A DNA stretch of 64,000 bases from Mycolicibacterium septicum DSM 44393 (GCF_000455325.1 NZ_HG322953.1:896521-960520); one strand, 5' to 3'; counted from the stretch's first letter, positions 34,131 through 42,733 are shown. Notes: generated by a model not told the origin, from the letters alone. Program-made: numbers and translations.

Positions 34131-34520
34131 ATGGCACGCGTGAAGCGCGCACTCAACGCCCAGAAGAAGCGGCGCACAGTCCTCAAGGCCTCGAAGGGCT
34201 ACCGCGGTCAGCGGTCGCGGCTCTACCGCAAGGCCAAGGAGCAGCAGCTCCACTCGCTGACCTACGCCTACCGGGACCGCCGGGCCCGCAAGGGTGAGTT
34301 CCGCAAGCTGTGGATCTCGCGTATCAACGCCGCGGCCCGCGCCAACGACATCACCTACAACCGCCTGATCCAGGGCCTCAAGGCCGCAGGCGTCGAGGTC
34401 GACCGCAAGAACCTGGCCGAGATCGCCGTCAGCGATGCCGCCGCGTTCACCGCGCTGGTCGAGGTCGCCAAGGCCGCCCTGCCCGAGGACGTCAACGCGC
34501 CCTCCGGAGAGGCCGCCTGA
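34131..34520 (+). CDS. rplT: 50S ribosomal protein L20
   Basis: A 129-aa protein that binds 23S rRNA early in 50S assembly. In several bacteria it is also the translational repressor of its own operon. The long basic N-terminal extension (ARVKRALNAQKKRRTVLKAS, then GYRGQRSRLYRKAKEQ) and the globular C-domain (NRLIQGLKAAGVEVDRKNLAEIA) are complete. It starts 41 nt after rpmI. Its TGA overlaps a CTG that may initiate the following methyltransferase, so the two could be translationally coupled. Confidence 0.98.
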   Translation: MARVKRALNAQKKRRTVLKASKGYRGQRSRLYRKAKEQQLHSLTYAYRDRRARKGEFRKLWISRINAAARANDITYNRLIQGLKAAGVEVDRKNLAEIAVSDAAAFTALVEVAKAALPEDVNAPSGEAA

Positions 34521-34543
34521 CGCTCACCGAGCGTTCTGCCCGG

Positions 34544-35296
34544 GTGGCTGCTGCGGTCAAACTGCAGCGCCACGTCGGGCGCCGCCGCGCCGCACGCTTC
34601 CTTGCCGAGGGGTCCAACCTCGTCGAGGCCGCGTTGCGGCGCGGACTTGTTTCCGAGGTGTTCGCGACCGAGGCCGCCCTCGACCGTTTCGGTGCGCTGC
34701 TGGCCGATGCGCCGGTGCAGCTGGTCACCGAGCGTGCGGCGAAAGCCTTGTCGGACACCGTGACCCCGGTCGGTCTGGTGGCGGTGTGCCGACTGCCGGA
34801 GGTCTCACTCGACGAGGTTCTGGCCGCCGCGCCCCGGTTGATCGCGGTACCCGTGCAGATCTCGGAGCCGGGCAACGCCGGTACGTTGATCCGCACGGCC
34901 GACGCGATGGGCGCCGACGCGGTGGTGCTGGCCGGCAACAGCGTCGACCCCTACAACAGCAAGTGCCTGCGGGCGTCGGCCGGCAGCATCTTCTCGGTGC
35001 CGGTGATCAGCGAGCCCGACGAGGCCGCCACCGTTGCACGGTTGCAGGCCGCGGGGCTGCAGGTGCTGGCCACCACGATCGACGGCGAGGCCAACCTCGA
35101 CCACATCGACCTGACGCCGCCCACGGCCTGGCTGTTCGGCCCCGAAGCCCACGGCCTGCCAAGCGAATTGGCCGCGGCCGCCGATCACCGGGTGCACATT
35201 CCGATGCCCGGACATTCCGAAAGTCTCAACATCGCCTCGGCGGCGTCGATCTGCCTGTATCAGAGCGCCCGCGCCCACCGCAGTGCTAGTGATTGA
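34544..35296 (+). CDS. tsnR: TrmH/SpoU-family RNA 2'-O-methyltransferase (TsnR-like)
   Basis: SAM-dependent 2'-O-ribose methyltransferase of the SPOUT class, acting on rRNA or tRNA. The N-terminal substrate-binding region is RRRAARFLAEGSNLVEAAL. The SPOUT knot motifs are QISEPGNAGTLIRTADAMGAD (motif 1), TAWLFGPEAHGL (motif 2) and HIPMPGHSESLNIASAASICLY (motif 3), with the usual catalytic Asn-Arg and Ser-Leu-Asn residues. The first ordinary start is GTG at 34544. However, the in-frame LTERSARV just upstream is typical of the family, so translation may begin at the CTG at 34517 that overlaps the rplT stop codon. It keeps the M. tuberculosis position after rplT. Confidence 0.9.
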   Translation: MAAAVKLQRHVGRRRAARFLAEGSNLVEAALRRGLVSEVFATEAALDRFGALLADAPVQLVTERAAKALSDTVTPVGLVAVCRLPEVSLDEVLAAAPRLIAVPVQISEPGNAGTLIRTADAMGADAVVLAGNSVDPYNSKCLRASAGSIFSVPVISEPDEAATVARLQAAGLQVLATTIDGEANLDHIDLTPPTAWLFGPEAHGLPSELAAAADHRVHIPMPGHSESLNIASAASICLYQSARAHRSASD

Positions 35297-35298
35297 GC

Positions 35299-35766
35299 AT
35301 GTGCCAATACTGCGGATGCCGGGACATGCCTCTTCTGCGGGATTACATCGCCGAGCACGAGCGGGCCGTCGACCACGGCCGTGAAGCGGTACGCGCCATG
35401 GACCGCGGCGAGCTGGACGCGGCCCGTCAGCTGCTGACGGCGATGTTCGAGGAATTGCGGTCCCATTGGCAGGGTGAGGAGAACGGGCTGTTCGCGGTGA
35501 TGCACCGCGACGAGCTCTTCGCCGAGCACATCGACCCGTTGGTGGCCGAACACCGTGAGCTGGCAGCCTTCCTCGAGGTCGTCGACCTGTCCGACCCCGG
35601 GGATCGGCAACGGGTGCGCGATGAGATCGAGGAGCTCTACGTGCACATCGCGAAGGAAGAGGACGGATTGTTCCCCGCTGCGCTGACCGCGCTCGACGGT
35701 GTGGACTGGGATGCCGCGATGGCCGGCTGGCGCGACGCGCACCCGGGTCGCGAGATGATCTCCTAA
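35299..35766 (+). CDS. hemerythrin-like HHE-domain protein
   Basis: A 155-aa four-helix-bundle protein expected to bind a di-iron centre and sense or carry oxygen, NO or peroxide. The His/Glu ligand pattern is YIAEHERAVDHG, HWQGEENGLF, HIDPLVAEHREL and HIAKEEDGLFPAAL. The N-terminal MCQYCGCRDMP adds three cysteines within seven residues, a feature of one mycobacterial branch and possibly a metal or redox site. The ATG at 35299 lies 2 nt after the tsnR stop, so it is probably the last gene of the infC operon. The next gene, gntP, is convergent, with its end 15 nt away. Confidence 0.9.
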   Translation: MCQYCGCRDMPLLRDYIAEHERAVDHGREAVRAMDRGELDAARQLLTAMFEELRSHWQGEENGLFAVMHRDELFAEHIDPLVAEHRELAAFLEVVDLSDPGDRQRVRDEIEELYVHIAKEEDGLFPAALTALDGVDWDAAMAGWRDAHPGREMIS

Positions 35767-35781
35767 CCGACTGCTCGCGGG

Positions 35782-37171
35782 TCAGACCACCAGCCAGATC
35801 AGCCCGGCCATGGCGAACCCGACCACCGACAAGATGGTCTCCAGCACCGTCCATGTCTTGAGGGTGTCCTTCACCGACATGTTGAAATACCGTGACACGA
35901 TCCAGAATCCGCCGTCGTTGACGTGGCTGGCGACGATGGAGCCTGCGGACACCGCGACCACGATCAGGGCGATCTGAGCCGGGCTGTAGTTCCCGGCGGC
36001 GATGGATGATTCGATGATGCCGGCCGTCGTCACGATCGCCACCGTCGCCGAGCCCTGCGCGATCCGTAGCGCACAGCTGATCAGGTAGGCCGACAGGATC
36101 ACCGGCAGGCCGATGGCGGTCATGGAGTCGGCGAGCGCGGTACCGATTCCGGTGGCGCGCAACACCGCACCGAAGAACGCACCGGCACCGACCACCAGCA
36201 GGATCATGCCGACCGGGCGCAGGGACGCCGCGCTGATCTTGCCGAGTTCCGTCGCGGAGATGCCCCGGCGGATTCCCAGAAGGTAGAGCGCGAGCAGTAC
36301 CGCGATGGTCAATGCGACGGCCGGGGTGCCGACAAGGGTCAGGATCGACAGCAGGCGACCGTCGTCGAGCATGACGTCGGCGAGGGTGGCGGCCAGGATC
36401 AGTGCTCGGGGCCAGGATGATGAACGCGATGAGCCCGATCGACGGGGGATCGGCGGTGTCGGCCTCGTCCTCCTCCGGGATGAACTCGTCGGGCACCTCG
36501 ACCTGGACCCGTTTCCCGATCCACGAACCCCATGCCACGCCGCTGACGAACCAGGCGGGGATACCGCAGGCCAGGCCCATGATGATGAGCCAGCCGAGGC
36601 TGACGTGCAGCAGACCTGCGGCCGCGACCGGACCAGGGTGTGGCGGCAGGAAGGCGTGCGTCATCGACAGGCCGGCGAGCATCGGCATCGCGTACATCAC
36701 CAGCGATCTGCCGCCGCGCTTGGCCGCCACGTACACCAGCGGAGCCAGGATGAAGATGCCGATGTCGAAGAAGATCGGGATGCCGAGCACCACGCCGGTC
36801 AGGCCCATGGCGAGCGGAGCGCCCTTGGGACCGAACAGGTTCAGCAACCGGGTGGTCAGCGCGTCGGCACCGCCGGACCTCTCGAGCATCGCCCCGAGCA
36901 CGGTGCCTAGCCCGATGATCACGGTGATGTGACCGAGGATGCTGCCGAAACCCTTCTCCAACAAGGAATCCGATGCCTTCGCCGGGGTCCCGACCAGCTC
37001 GCTGACGGGGATCCCCGCGATCAGCGCGACAGCGATGCTGACCACGATCAGTGCGATGAACGGTTCGAGTTTGAGCTTGATGATCAACAACAGCAGCACC
37101 GCGATGGACACCGCGGCCAGCGTCAACAGGCCGGCCGTGTCATGCTGCAGCCAGTGCACGAACGAGGTCAT
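35782..37171 (-). pseudogene. gntP: GntP-family gluconate/sugar-acid:H+ symporter, interrupted by frameshift
   Basis: Ion-transporter superfamily permease for gluconate-like sugar acids. The N-terminal part (ATG at 37171, after a GGAGG site) has the family features IVVSIAVALIAGIPV, GLGTVLGAMLERSGGAD, FFDIGIFILAPLVY and THAFLPPHPGPVA. The C-terminal part (VVGAGAFFGAVLRATGIG, AQGSATVAIVTTAGI and SHVNDGGFWIVSRYF) is in a different frame from about 36410 down to 35782. The shift lies in CTGGCCCCGAGCACTG on the coding strand; removing one C restores one ~460-aa protein. It is the last gene of the reverse operon containing eda, 44 nt downstream of it, and was probably the uptake system of that pathway. 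Confidence 0.88.
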
Positions 37172-37215
37172 GGATCCTCCGGGACGTGGACGGGGACTCG
37201 GTTGGTGGGACAGCT

Positions 37216-37845
37216 TCAGTGGGACAGCGCGGCGACGAAACTGCGTGCCCGGCCGGTGATCTCGTCCCAGTCTCCGGCGGCGACACGGGCCGGTGGGACC
37301 ACACCGGTACCCGCGCAGACGGCGAGGGCGCCCGCGTCGAGATAGGACCGGGCATTGCCCTCGTTGATCCCGCCGGACGGCAGCAACTCGACCTCCGGGT
37401 ACGGCCCGTGCAGGTCGGACAGGTATTTGGGGCCCACACTGCCGGCCGGGAAGATCTTCACGGCCGCGGACCCGAGATCTACCGCCTGTGCGACCTCGGT
37501 GGGGGTGAGGGCACCGAGGAACACCGGCACCGAATAGGCGGTCGCGACCTCGGCGACCTCGGGGCGCAGGCCGGGGGTGACCAGGAACCGTGCGCCGGCG
37601 TCGATGGCAGCGCGGGCCTGATCGGCCGTCATCACGGTGCCGACACCCAACATGATCCCGGCCTCGGACACCGATTCGGCGCAGGACCTCAGGTGGTCGA
37701 GCACCCCGGGGGTGGTGAAGGTCAGCTCGACCGTGCGGATACCGCCCTCCGCGAGCGCGTGGCACAGATCGGCCGCGTCGGGAATGGTCTCGGCGCGGAC
37801 CACGCTGAGTACGCGATCCGACCGCAACACGTCGAGCGCTGTCAT
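37216..37845 (-). CDS. eda: 2-keto-3-deoxy-6-phosphogluconate (KDPG) aldolase
   Basis: Class I aldolase that splits KDPG into pyruvate and glyceraldehyde-3-phosphate. The 209-aa TIM barrel shows the family sequence VLSVVRAE, the general base Glu in GGIRTVELTFTTP, GVGTVMTADQARAAIDAGA, FLVTPGL, and the Schiff-base Lys in AAVKIFPAG. The phosphate-binding LLPSGGIN and final VCAGTGVV strands are also present. Its start overlaps the stop of the deacylase gene by 4 nt. Mycobacteria generally lack a classic Entner-Doudoroff edd gene, and none lies here. The KDPG is therefore likely supplied by the KDG kinase encoded across the divergent promoter. Confidence 0.95.
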   Translation of the reverse strand: MTALDVLRSDRVLSVVRAETIPDAADLCHALAEGGIRTVELTFTTPGVLDHLRSCAESVSEAGIMLGVGTVMTADQARAAIDAGARFLVTPGLRPEVAEVATAYSVPVFLGALTPTEVAQAVDLGSAAVKIFPAGSVGPKYLSDLHGPYPEVELLPSGGINEGNARSYLDAGALAVCAGTGVVPPARVAAGDWDEITGRARSFVAALSH

Positions 37846-39449
37846 TGCACACCTCCGTCTGGGCCGCGTCGCAGCGACCGTCCAGCTGTCACCCCGGTGA
37901 GCTCACCGTCATCGAGTGCGAACTGTCCGCCCACCAGGACAAGGGTGAATCCCGTTGCAGCCGTGCGGGGTTGGTCGTATGTGGCGGTGTCGGAAACCGT
38001 AGCCGGATCGAACAGCACCAGATCGGCCGCGAAACCGGGACGGATGAATCCGCGGTCGGTCAGCCGCAGCCGGGTCGCCGCCCGTCCGCTGAGATGGCCC
38101 ACGCACTCCTCCAGCGAGAACAGTCCGAGGTCGCGGCAGTAGTGACCCAGGTACCGCGCGAAGGTTCCCCAACCGCGGGGGTGCGGCTTCGACCCGATCA
38201 GCAGCCCGTCACTGCCCCCGGTGTGCCGCGGGTGCCGCATGATCGCCTGCACGTTCTCCTCGTGCCCGACGTGCTGCAGGATCCCGCTACCGAGTTCGTC
38301 GCGCAGCAGGATGTCGATGCATACGTCGAACGCATCGCGGTCCTCTGCCGCGGCGATCTGTGCGATCGTGCGGCCCACGTAGTGATCCAGCTGCTGATGG
38401 GTGACTCCGCTGATCTCGATGGTGTCCCACTCGGCGATCACGCCGTGACAGCCGTCGGAACCACTGACCTCCAGATGTTCGCGGATACGGGCCAGCGCGG
38501 CTGGATCGGTCAGCCGGGCCATCGTCTCGTCGGTGCTGCCCGCCGACGCCCAGCTGGGCAGGATCGCCGACAGCGTGGTGGCTCCGGGCAGGTAGGGGTA
38601 CGTGTCGAGGCTGATGTCGGCACCGGCGGCGGTGGCAGCCTCGAGCAGGGCCAGAAGTTCGGGCGCCCGTCCCTTGTTCGGGCCGAAGTTGAGCGTGGCA
38701 TGAGCCAGGTGCAGTGCGCAGCCGGATCTTTCGGCGAGCTCGACCATCTCGGCGTAGGCCTCCATCGCGCCGGCGCCGTAGGACCGATGGTGTGGGGAGA
38801 AGTAGCCGCCGTAGGACGCCACCGTCCGGCACAGTGCGAGAAGTTCGTCGTTGTCGGCGTACATGCCTGGCGTGTAGGTCAATCCGGCCGACAAGCCGAC
38901 GGCGCCCTCGGTCATGGCCTGGGCCACGATGGTCTGCATCTGCGCGATCTGTGCGGCAGTCGCGGGAATGTCGTCCCAGCCGACCACCAGTGCGCGCACC
39001 ACGCCGTGTGGGATGAGATAGGCCACGTTGGTGGCGATTCCGCGATCGAGACGGTCCAGATACTCGGCGACCGAACGCCAGTCGAAGTCGAAGTCGATCG
39101 GGTCGGTGTTCCAGCCGGCGATCTTGCGGCGGACGACGGCGAGCACCTCGGAGGTCACCGGTGCATACGACAGCCCGTCCTGTCCGAGTACCTCGGTGGT
39201 GACGCCTTGGGTGATACGTGACGGATGCACGGGGTTGAGCAGGATCTGAAGATCCGAATGTGCGTGCATGTCGATGAATCCGGGCGCGAGCACCAGTCCG
39301 GCGGCGTCGATCACGCGGTCGGCCGCCGGTGAATCCGCGGGATCGGTGATGATGGCGGCGATACGGTCGTCGTCGATCAGCACATCGGCGGCATACCGAG
39401 CGGACTCGGTGCCGTCGATGACGGTGGCGGAGCGGATCAATGTGCGCAT
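37842..39449 (-). CDS. N-acyl-D-amino-acid deacylase (D-aminoacylase family)
   Basis: A 535-aa amidohydrolase-superfamily enzyme that removes the acyl group from an N-acyl-D-amino acid or related amino-sugar acid. Residues 1-55 form the beta-sandwich start (IRSATVIDGTESARYAADVLIDDDRI). The metal motif HAHSD in GFIDMHAHSDL follows, with GVTTEVLGQDG, the SAGLTYTPGMYA stretch typical of D-aminoacylases, HHRSYG, HLAHAT, and the C-terminal FARYLGHYCR and GRAATRLRLTDRG. Start ATG 39449. It lies 11 nt after the dehydratase gene and overlaps eda by 4 nt. The pathway context suggests N-acetyl-D-glucosaminate rather than a simple D-amino acid as substrate; this is inference. Confidence 0.92.
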   Translation of the reverse strand: MRTLIRSATVIDGTESARYAADVLIDDDRIAAIITDPADSPAADRVIDAAGLVLAPGFIDMHAHSDLQILLNPVHPSRITQGVTTEVLGQDGLSYAPVTSEVLAVVRRKIAGWNTDPIDFDFDWRSVAEYLDRLDRGIATNVAYLIPHGVVRALVVGWDDIPATAAQIAQMQTIVAQAMTEGAVGLSAGLTYTPGMYADNDELLALCRTVASYGGYFSPHHRSYGAGAMEAYAEMVELAERSGCALHLAHATLNFGPNKGRAPELLALLEAATAAGADISLDTYPYLPGATTLSAILPSWASAGSTDETMARLTDPAALARIREHLEVSGSDGCHGVIAEWDTIEISGVTHQQLDHYVGRTIAQIAAAEDRDAFDVCIDILLRDELGSGILQHVGHEENVQAIMRHPRHTGGSDGLLIGSKPHPRGWGTFARYLGHYCRDLGLFSLEECVGHLSGRAATRLRLTDRGFIRPGFAADLVLFDPATVSDTATYDQPRTAATGFTLVLVGGQFALDDGELTGVTAGRSLRRGPDGGVQ

Positions 39450-39460
39450 CACGGTCCGGC

Positions 39461-40786
39461 TCAGAAGTAGGTGCGGATCAGGTCGACGACGACGGGATCG
39501 TTCTCGTTTTGTGCCACGACGGGGATCCATCGCCACTTGTCGAAGGCTGTGCACGGGTGGGAAAGCCCCAGTCGTACAACGTCACCCACGCGAATATCGG
39601 AGTCCGGCGGGATGGTGAGGAAGGCGTGCTGGTCGTTGACGGCCACGATCTCCGCATTCGTGAGCGGACGTGCGGGCGCGCCGAGCTGGGGGGCGACCAG
39701 CTGGGGCGTGGGCAACCCCTCGTCGAATGGGACATCCCGCTTCCCGGCGTCCAGCAGTGCCAGCCCGGGTTCGGGGCGTGACACCACCCGCGCCCAGGTG
39801 TGCATGGCCGAGCGCAGCCGGTAGTTTTCACCGCCGCGGCCGAAAGGCGTGATCCCGGTGTAGAAGCCGTCGTCGTGGATGATGTAGGCCCCGGCACGGA
39901 CCACGACGTGCGTGCGGCCGCCGGCCAGCGGGGCCAGGACTTCAGCCACGAGATCGAAATAGGCACTGCCACCGGCGGTTACGTACACATCGGCGTCGGC
40001 AGGGTAGTGGCCCTCGGTTTCGATTTGCTGGTGCAGCCGGGCCATTTCCTCCAGGTAGTGCCGGACCCGGGCCAGTGACGCCTCGGACGCGTCGTGCGCC
40101 AGCGATCCCTCGTAGCCGCACACGCCCGCCAGGCGCAGATTGTCGGAGGCCGCTATCCGTGCTGCCACCGCTGCGGCCTCGTCGACCGAGCGGGCTCCGG
40201 TCCGGCCGCCGGTCTCACCGAGTTCGACCAGTACCGCAATCGGCCGGGCCACCCGGATGTCGGAGAGTGCCGCGTCCATCGCATCGACCGTGGCTGTCGA
40301 GTCCGCCCAGGTGAGCACCTCAAGGTCGGATCGGGCGGCCATCTCGCCGGCCAGCCAGCGCAGCGCGGCCGGATCGACCAGTGCATTGGCGAGCAGGATC
40401 CGCCGAACGCCGAAATTCACCGCGACGCGTACCTGGCTCGGTGTGGCAAGGGTGATACCCCATGCGCCGCTGCGCAGTTGGCGGTCCCAGAGCACCGGCG
40501 ACATGGTGGTCTTCCCGTGCGGTGCCAGTTCGACCCCGTGAGCTGTGCACCAGGCCGCCATGGCGGCCACGTTGTCTTCGATGGCCGAATCGTCCAGCGT
40601 CATCACCGGTGTGGTGAATGCCGACAGGTGGGGCCGGGTGGCCAGGAACTCCGCGGTGGTGAGGCCGTCGGCCTCGACCGGAAGGGCCTTGTCCAATTCC
40701 GACAGGCGTTCGGCGCGGAGCGTATCCCACGCCCGACTGTCCGGCGTGGGCTCGCCTCGCGTCGTCATGCCGATCGTGTCCTCCAT
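39461..40786 (-). CDS. fold-type III PLP enzyme, D-amino-acid dehydratase / D-threonine aldolase family
   Basis: A 441-aa enzyme with an alanine-racemase-like barrel. The PLP lysine is K92 in LAPHGKTTMSP. The C-terminal beta domain has H410-P-C412 in LSHPCTAFDKW. An HxC zinc pair is the mark of the D-serine dehydratase branch, whereas D-threonine aldolases have HxD, so elimination of ammonia from a 2-amino-3-hydroxy acid is the likely reaction. D-glucosaminate dehydratases that form 2-keto-3-deoxygluconate belong to the same superfamily. This fits the deacylase, KDG kinase and KDPG aldolase around it and the RidA protein that clears enamine intermediates. It is first gene of the reverse operon; ATG 40786, with a second ATG six codons on. 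Confidence 0.88.
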   Translation of the reverse strand: MEDTIGMTTRGEPTPDSRAWDTLRAERLSELDKALPVEADGLTTAEFLATRPHLSAFTTPVMTLDDSAIEDNVAAMAAWCTAHGVELAPHGKTTMSPVLWDRQLRSGAWGITLATPSQVRVAVNFGVRRILLANALVDPAALRWLAGEMAARSDLEVLTWADSTATVDAMDAALSDIRVARPIAVLVELGETGGRTGARSVDEAAAVAARIAASDNLRLAGVCGYEGSLAHDASEASLARVRHYLEEMARLHQQIETEGHYPADADVYVTAGGSAYFDLVAEVLAPLAGGRTHVVVRAGAYIIHDDGFYTGITPFGRGGENYRLRSAMHTWARVVSRPEPGLALLDAGKRDVPFDEGLPTPQLVAPQLGAPARPLTNAEIVAVNDQHAFLTIPPDSDIRVGDVVRLGLSHPCTAFDKWRWIPVVAQNENDPVVVDLIRTYF

Positions 40787-40832
40787 GGTGATTCTGGTGC
40801 GTTGAGAGCATCGGAACGGTGTGAGCTGCTAC

Positions 40833-40884
40833 GTTGCACATGTTGCAATTAGGGTTGCATTTTGTGGTGTGACCTGTCTAACAT
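40833..40884. promoter_or_regulatory. divergent promoter and probable IclR operator
   Basis: Three copies of TTGCA (40834, 40843, 40855) and the complementary TGCAA form two overlapping inverted repeats: TTGCA-N5-TGCAA, and TGCAA-N6-TTGCA. The last TTGCAT (40855-40860) is also a -35 box, 18 nt from TAACAT (40879-40884), giving a promoter for the kinase gene. A regulator binding the palindromes would block it. The IclR gene two genes downstream is the obvious candidate. Confidence 0.6.
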
Positions 40885-40928
40885 GGCAGACGACACCGCG
40901 TCAATCGTCTCGATCCCGAAGGACGGCA

Positions 40929-41990
40929 GTGCCCGAATTGCCCACAGACCCCGTCGGCGGAGTCGCCTGTCTCGGCGAACCGCTGGTCCTGGCCGGTGCG
41001 GAGACAGATCTGCACCTGGCCGGTGCTCAGGCCGAATTGCACCTGGCCGGTGCTCAGTCTGAATTGCACCTGGCCGGTGCGGAAGCCAACGTCGCGGCCG
41101 GACTCGTCGCCTGGGGCATCCCCGCGTCCTTCGTCGGCCGGCTGGGCGACGACGCGCACGGAGCACTGATCAGATCCGAGCTGACCGATCGCGGCGTCGA
41201 CATCTCCGCGGTCGAGGTCGACCCGACCCGGCCCACCGGGTACTACTCGAAAGTCACCGCACCCGACGAGGTGGGGGAGCCGCGCAGCGTCAGCAGATAC
41301 AGCAGGGCAGGCTCGGCGGCTTCCGCGATGGAACCTGGATTCCTGGACTCGACACCGGTCGTATCCGCGTTCGGGCGTGCATCGGTCGTGCACTGCAGCG
41401 GCATCACACCCGCCCTGTCCGATACCTGCCGGGCCATGATGCGCCGGTTGCTGACGGACCGGCCCGGCATCACCGGGCTGGTGAGCTTCGACGTCAACTG
41501 GCGCGAACAGCTCTGGCCCGACGGCGATCCGGCCGAGGTGATCGCCCTGGCCAACCTGGCCGACATCGTGCTGGTGGGCGCCGACGAGGCGATCCGCGTC
41601 GCGGGCACCGACGATCCGGTGGCGTTGCGTCGCATGCTGCCGAATCCGGAGACATTGGTCATCAAGGACGGTGCGGAACAGGCGATCGCGGTGGATCGGA
41701 CCGGCGACGTGATCGTCGTCCCGGCCCTGCGCGTCGACGTGGTCGAGCCGGTGGGTGCGGGTGACGCGTTCGCTGCGGGATTCCTCAGCGGCGTTGTGCT
41801 CGATGAGGATCCGGAATCATGCCTGCGGCGCGGCCACATCGGAGCCGCTGTCACCCTGACCGTCGTAGCGGATTCGGCACCGCCACCGCCCGACGCGTCG
41901 ATCGAGCATCTGCTCATCTGCACGGACGGAGAGTGGGCCGCGACGAAGGTCAGCGAGGTCGGATTCTTCGTGTGCGGGAGCAGGCGGTGA
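40929..41990 (+). CDS. kdgK: PfkB-family 2-keto-3-deoxygluconate kinase
   Basis: A 353-aa ribokinase-fold sugar kinase, predicted to phosphorylate 2-keto-3-deoxygluconate to KDPG for the neighbouring aldolase. The AEANVAAGLVAWGIPASFVGRLGDD motif of the N-terminal lid and the PfkB signature 2 with catalytic Asp (EPVGAGDAFAAGFL) are intact, as is SFDVNWREQLWP. The start is GTG 40929. Between GEP and AEANVA the protein carries four tandem nine-residue units (LHLAGAQAE type) encoded by 27-nt repeats, an apparent expansion of the original linker next to the substrate site. It is followed by a GTGA overlap with the regulator. The exact sugar is inferred from context. Confidence 0.88.
   Translation: MPELPTDPVGGVACLGEPLVLAGAETDLHLAGAQAELHLAGAQSELHLAGAEANVAAGLVAWGIPASFVGRLGDDAHGALIRSELTDRGVDISAVEVDPTRPTGYYSKVTAPDEVGEPRSVSRYSRAGSAASAMEPGFLDSTPVVSAFGRASVVHCSGITPALSDTCRAMMRRLLTDRPGITGLVSFDVNWREQLWPDGDPAEVIALANLADIVLVGADEAIRVAGTDDPVALRRMLPNPETLVIKDGAEQAIAVDRTGDVIVVPALRVDVVEPVGAGDAFAAGFLSGVVLDEDPESCLRRGHIGAAVTLTVVADSAPPPPDASIEHLLICTDGEWAATKVSEVGFFVCGSRR
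40983..41090 (+). repeat. in-frame 27-nt tandem repeat in kdgK
   Basis: Four 27-nt units start at 40983, 41010, 41037 and 41064. Units 2 and 3 differ at 3 of 27 positions; units 1 and 4 are more diverged. They encode L-x-L-A-G-A-(E/Q)-x-x. The frame is preserved. There are no spacers, so it is not a CRISPR. Confidence 0.9.
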
Positions 41991-42733
41991 GTCAGAGCGT
42001 CGCACGGGCGCTGCATCTGTTGATTCAGCTGGGCAACGGTCCGGCCAGCCTGGACGAGCTCGCAGCCGCCACCGATGTGCACAAGACCACCGTGATGAGG
42101 CTGCTGCGCACCCTGTCCGACGAGCGGTTCACGTTCCGCGACAACAACAATCGCTATCACCTCGGATCACGGGTCTTCGAACTTGCCGCCCACGGCACCG
42201 ATCAGCGGGAGATCCGTCAGATCGCCTCGCGTCATCTCGTCGAGTTCAACCGTGAATACGGCCGGACCACCCACCTCGCCGCGATGGAAGGCGGCGACAT
42301 CGTGTACATCGACAAGCTCGAATCGCACGATCAGATCCGCATGTACTCGCGAATCGGCCTGACCGCCAACCTCAACTCGACGGCCGTCGCCAAGGTGATC
42401 CTCGCCGACCTGCCCGATGCCGAACTGCGGCGGATCGTCACGGCGATGGACTTCACCCGGCGCGCGGCCAACACCATCACGACGCCCGAGGCGTACCTGC
42501 GAGAGATCGAGACCGTGCGGGTTCAGGGTTGGGCGCGCGATCGCGAAGAGAACGAGCCGTCGATCAATTGCGTGGGCGCACCGATCCGCGGTGCGAACGG
42601 CCGTGTCGTCGCCGCGGTTTCGGTGTCGGTGCCCGACGTCGTGCTGCCGTTCGAACAGGTCCTCGAACTTCTGCCGCCGTTGCAGGCGGTGTGCGAACGC
42701 ATCTCGGCCGAATGCGGCTATCGGCCGTCGTAA
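41987..42733 (+). CDS. IclR-family transcriptional regulator
   Basis: A 248-aa regulator. The N-terminal winged helix is SVARALHLLIQLGNGPASLDELAAATDVHKTTVMRLLRTL. The ligand-binding IclR domain has YHLGSRVFELA, GDIVYIDKLES, the LNSTAVAKVILA helix, and the C-terminal CVGAPIRGANGRVVAAVSVSVP strand pair. IclR proteins sense small carboxylates such as KDG; the KdgR group controls exactly this type of pathway. The start GTG at 41987 lies within the kinase stop codon. It is most likely the repressor of both arms of the divergent cluster, acting at the TTGCA palindromes around 40833-40860; that link is inferred. Confidence 0.93.
   Translation: MSQSVARALHLLIQLGNGPASLDELAAATDVHKTTVMRLLRTLSDERFTFRDNNNRYHLGSRVFELAAHGTDQREIRQIASRHLVEFNREYGRTTHLAAMEGGDIVYIDKLESHDQIRMYSRIGLTANLNSTAVAKVILADLPDAELRRIVTAMDFTRRAANTITTPEAYLREIETVRVQGWARDREENEPSINCVGAPIRGANGRVVAAVSVSVPDVVLPFEQVLELLPPLQAVCERISAECGYRPS

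Noticed and set aside
34805..37852. About 1000-codon open frame spanning tsnR, the hemerythrin gene and eda on the minus strand
   Set aside because: Only the stretch from 37171 to about 36410 is real (the gntP N-terminus); the remainder is out of frame with eda and gntP and has shadow composition.
40983..41090. CRISPR-like repeats
   Set aside because: The 27-nt units are directly adjacent without spacers and encode a continuous peptide inside a kinase gene.
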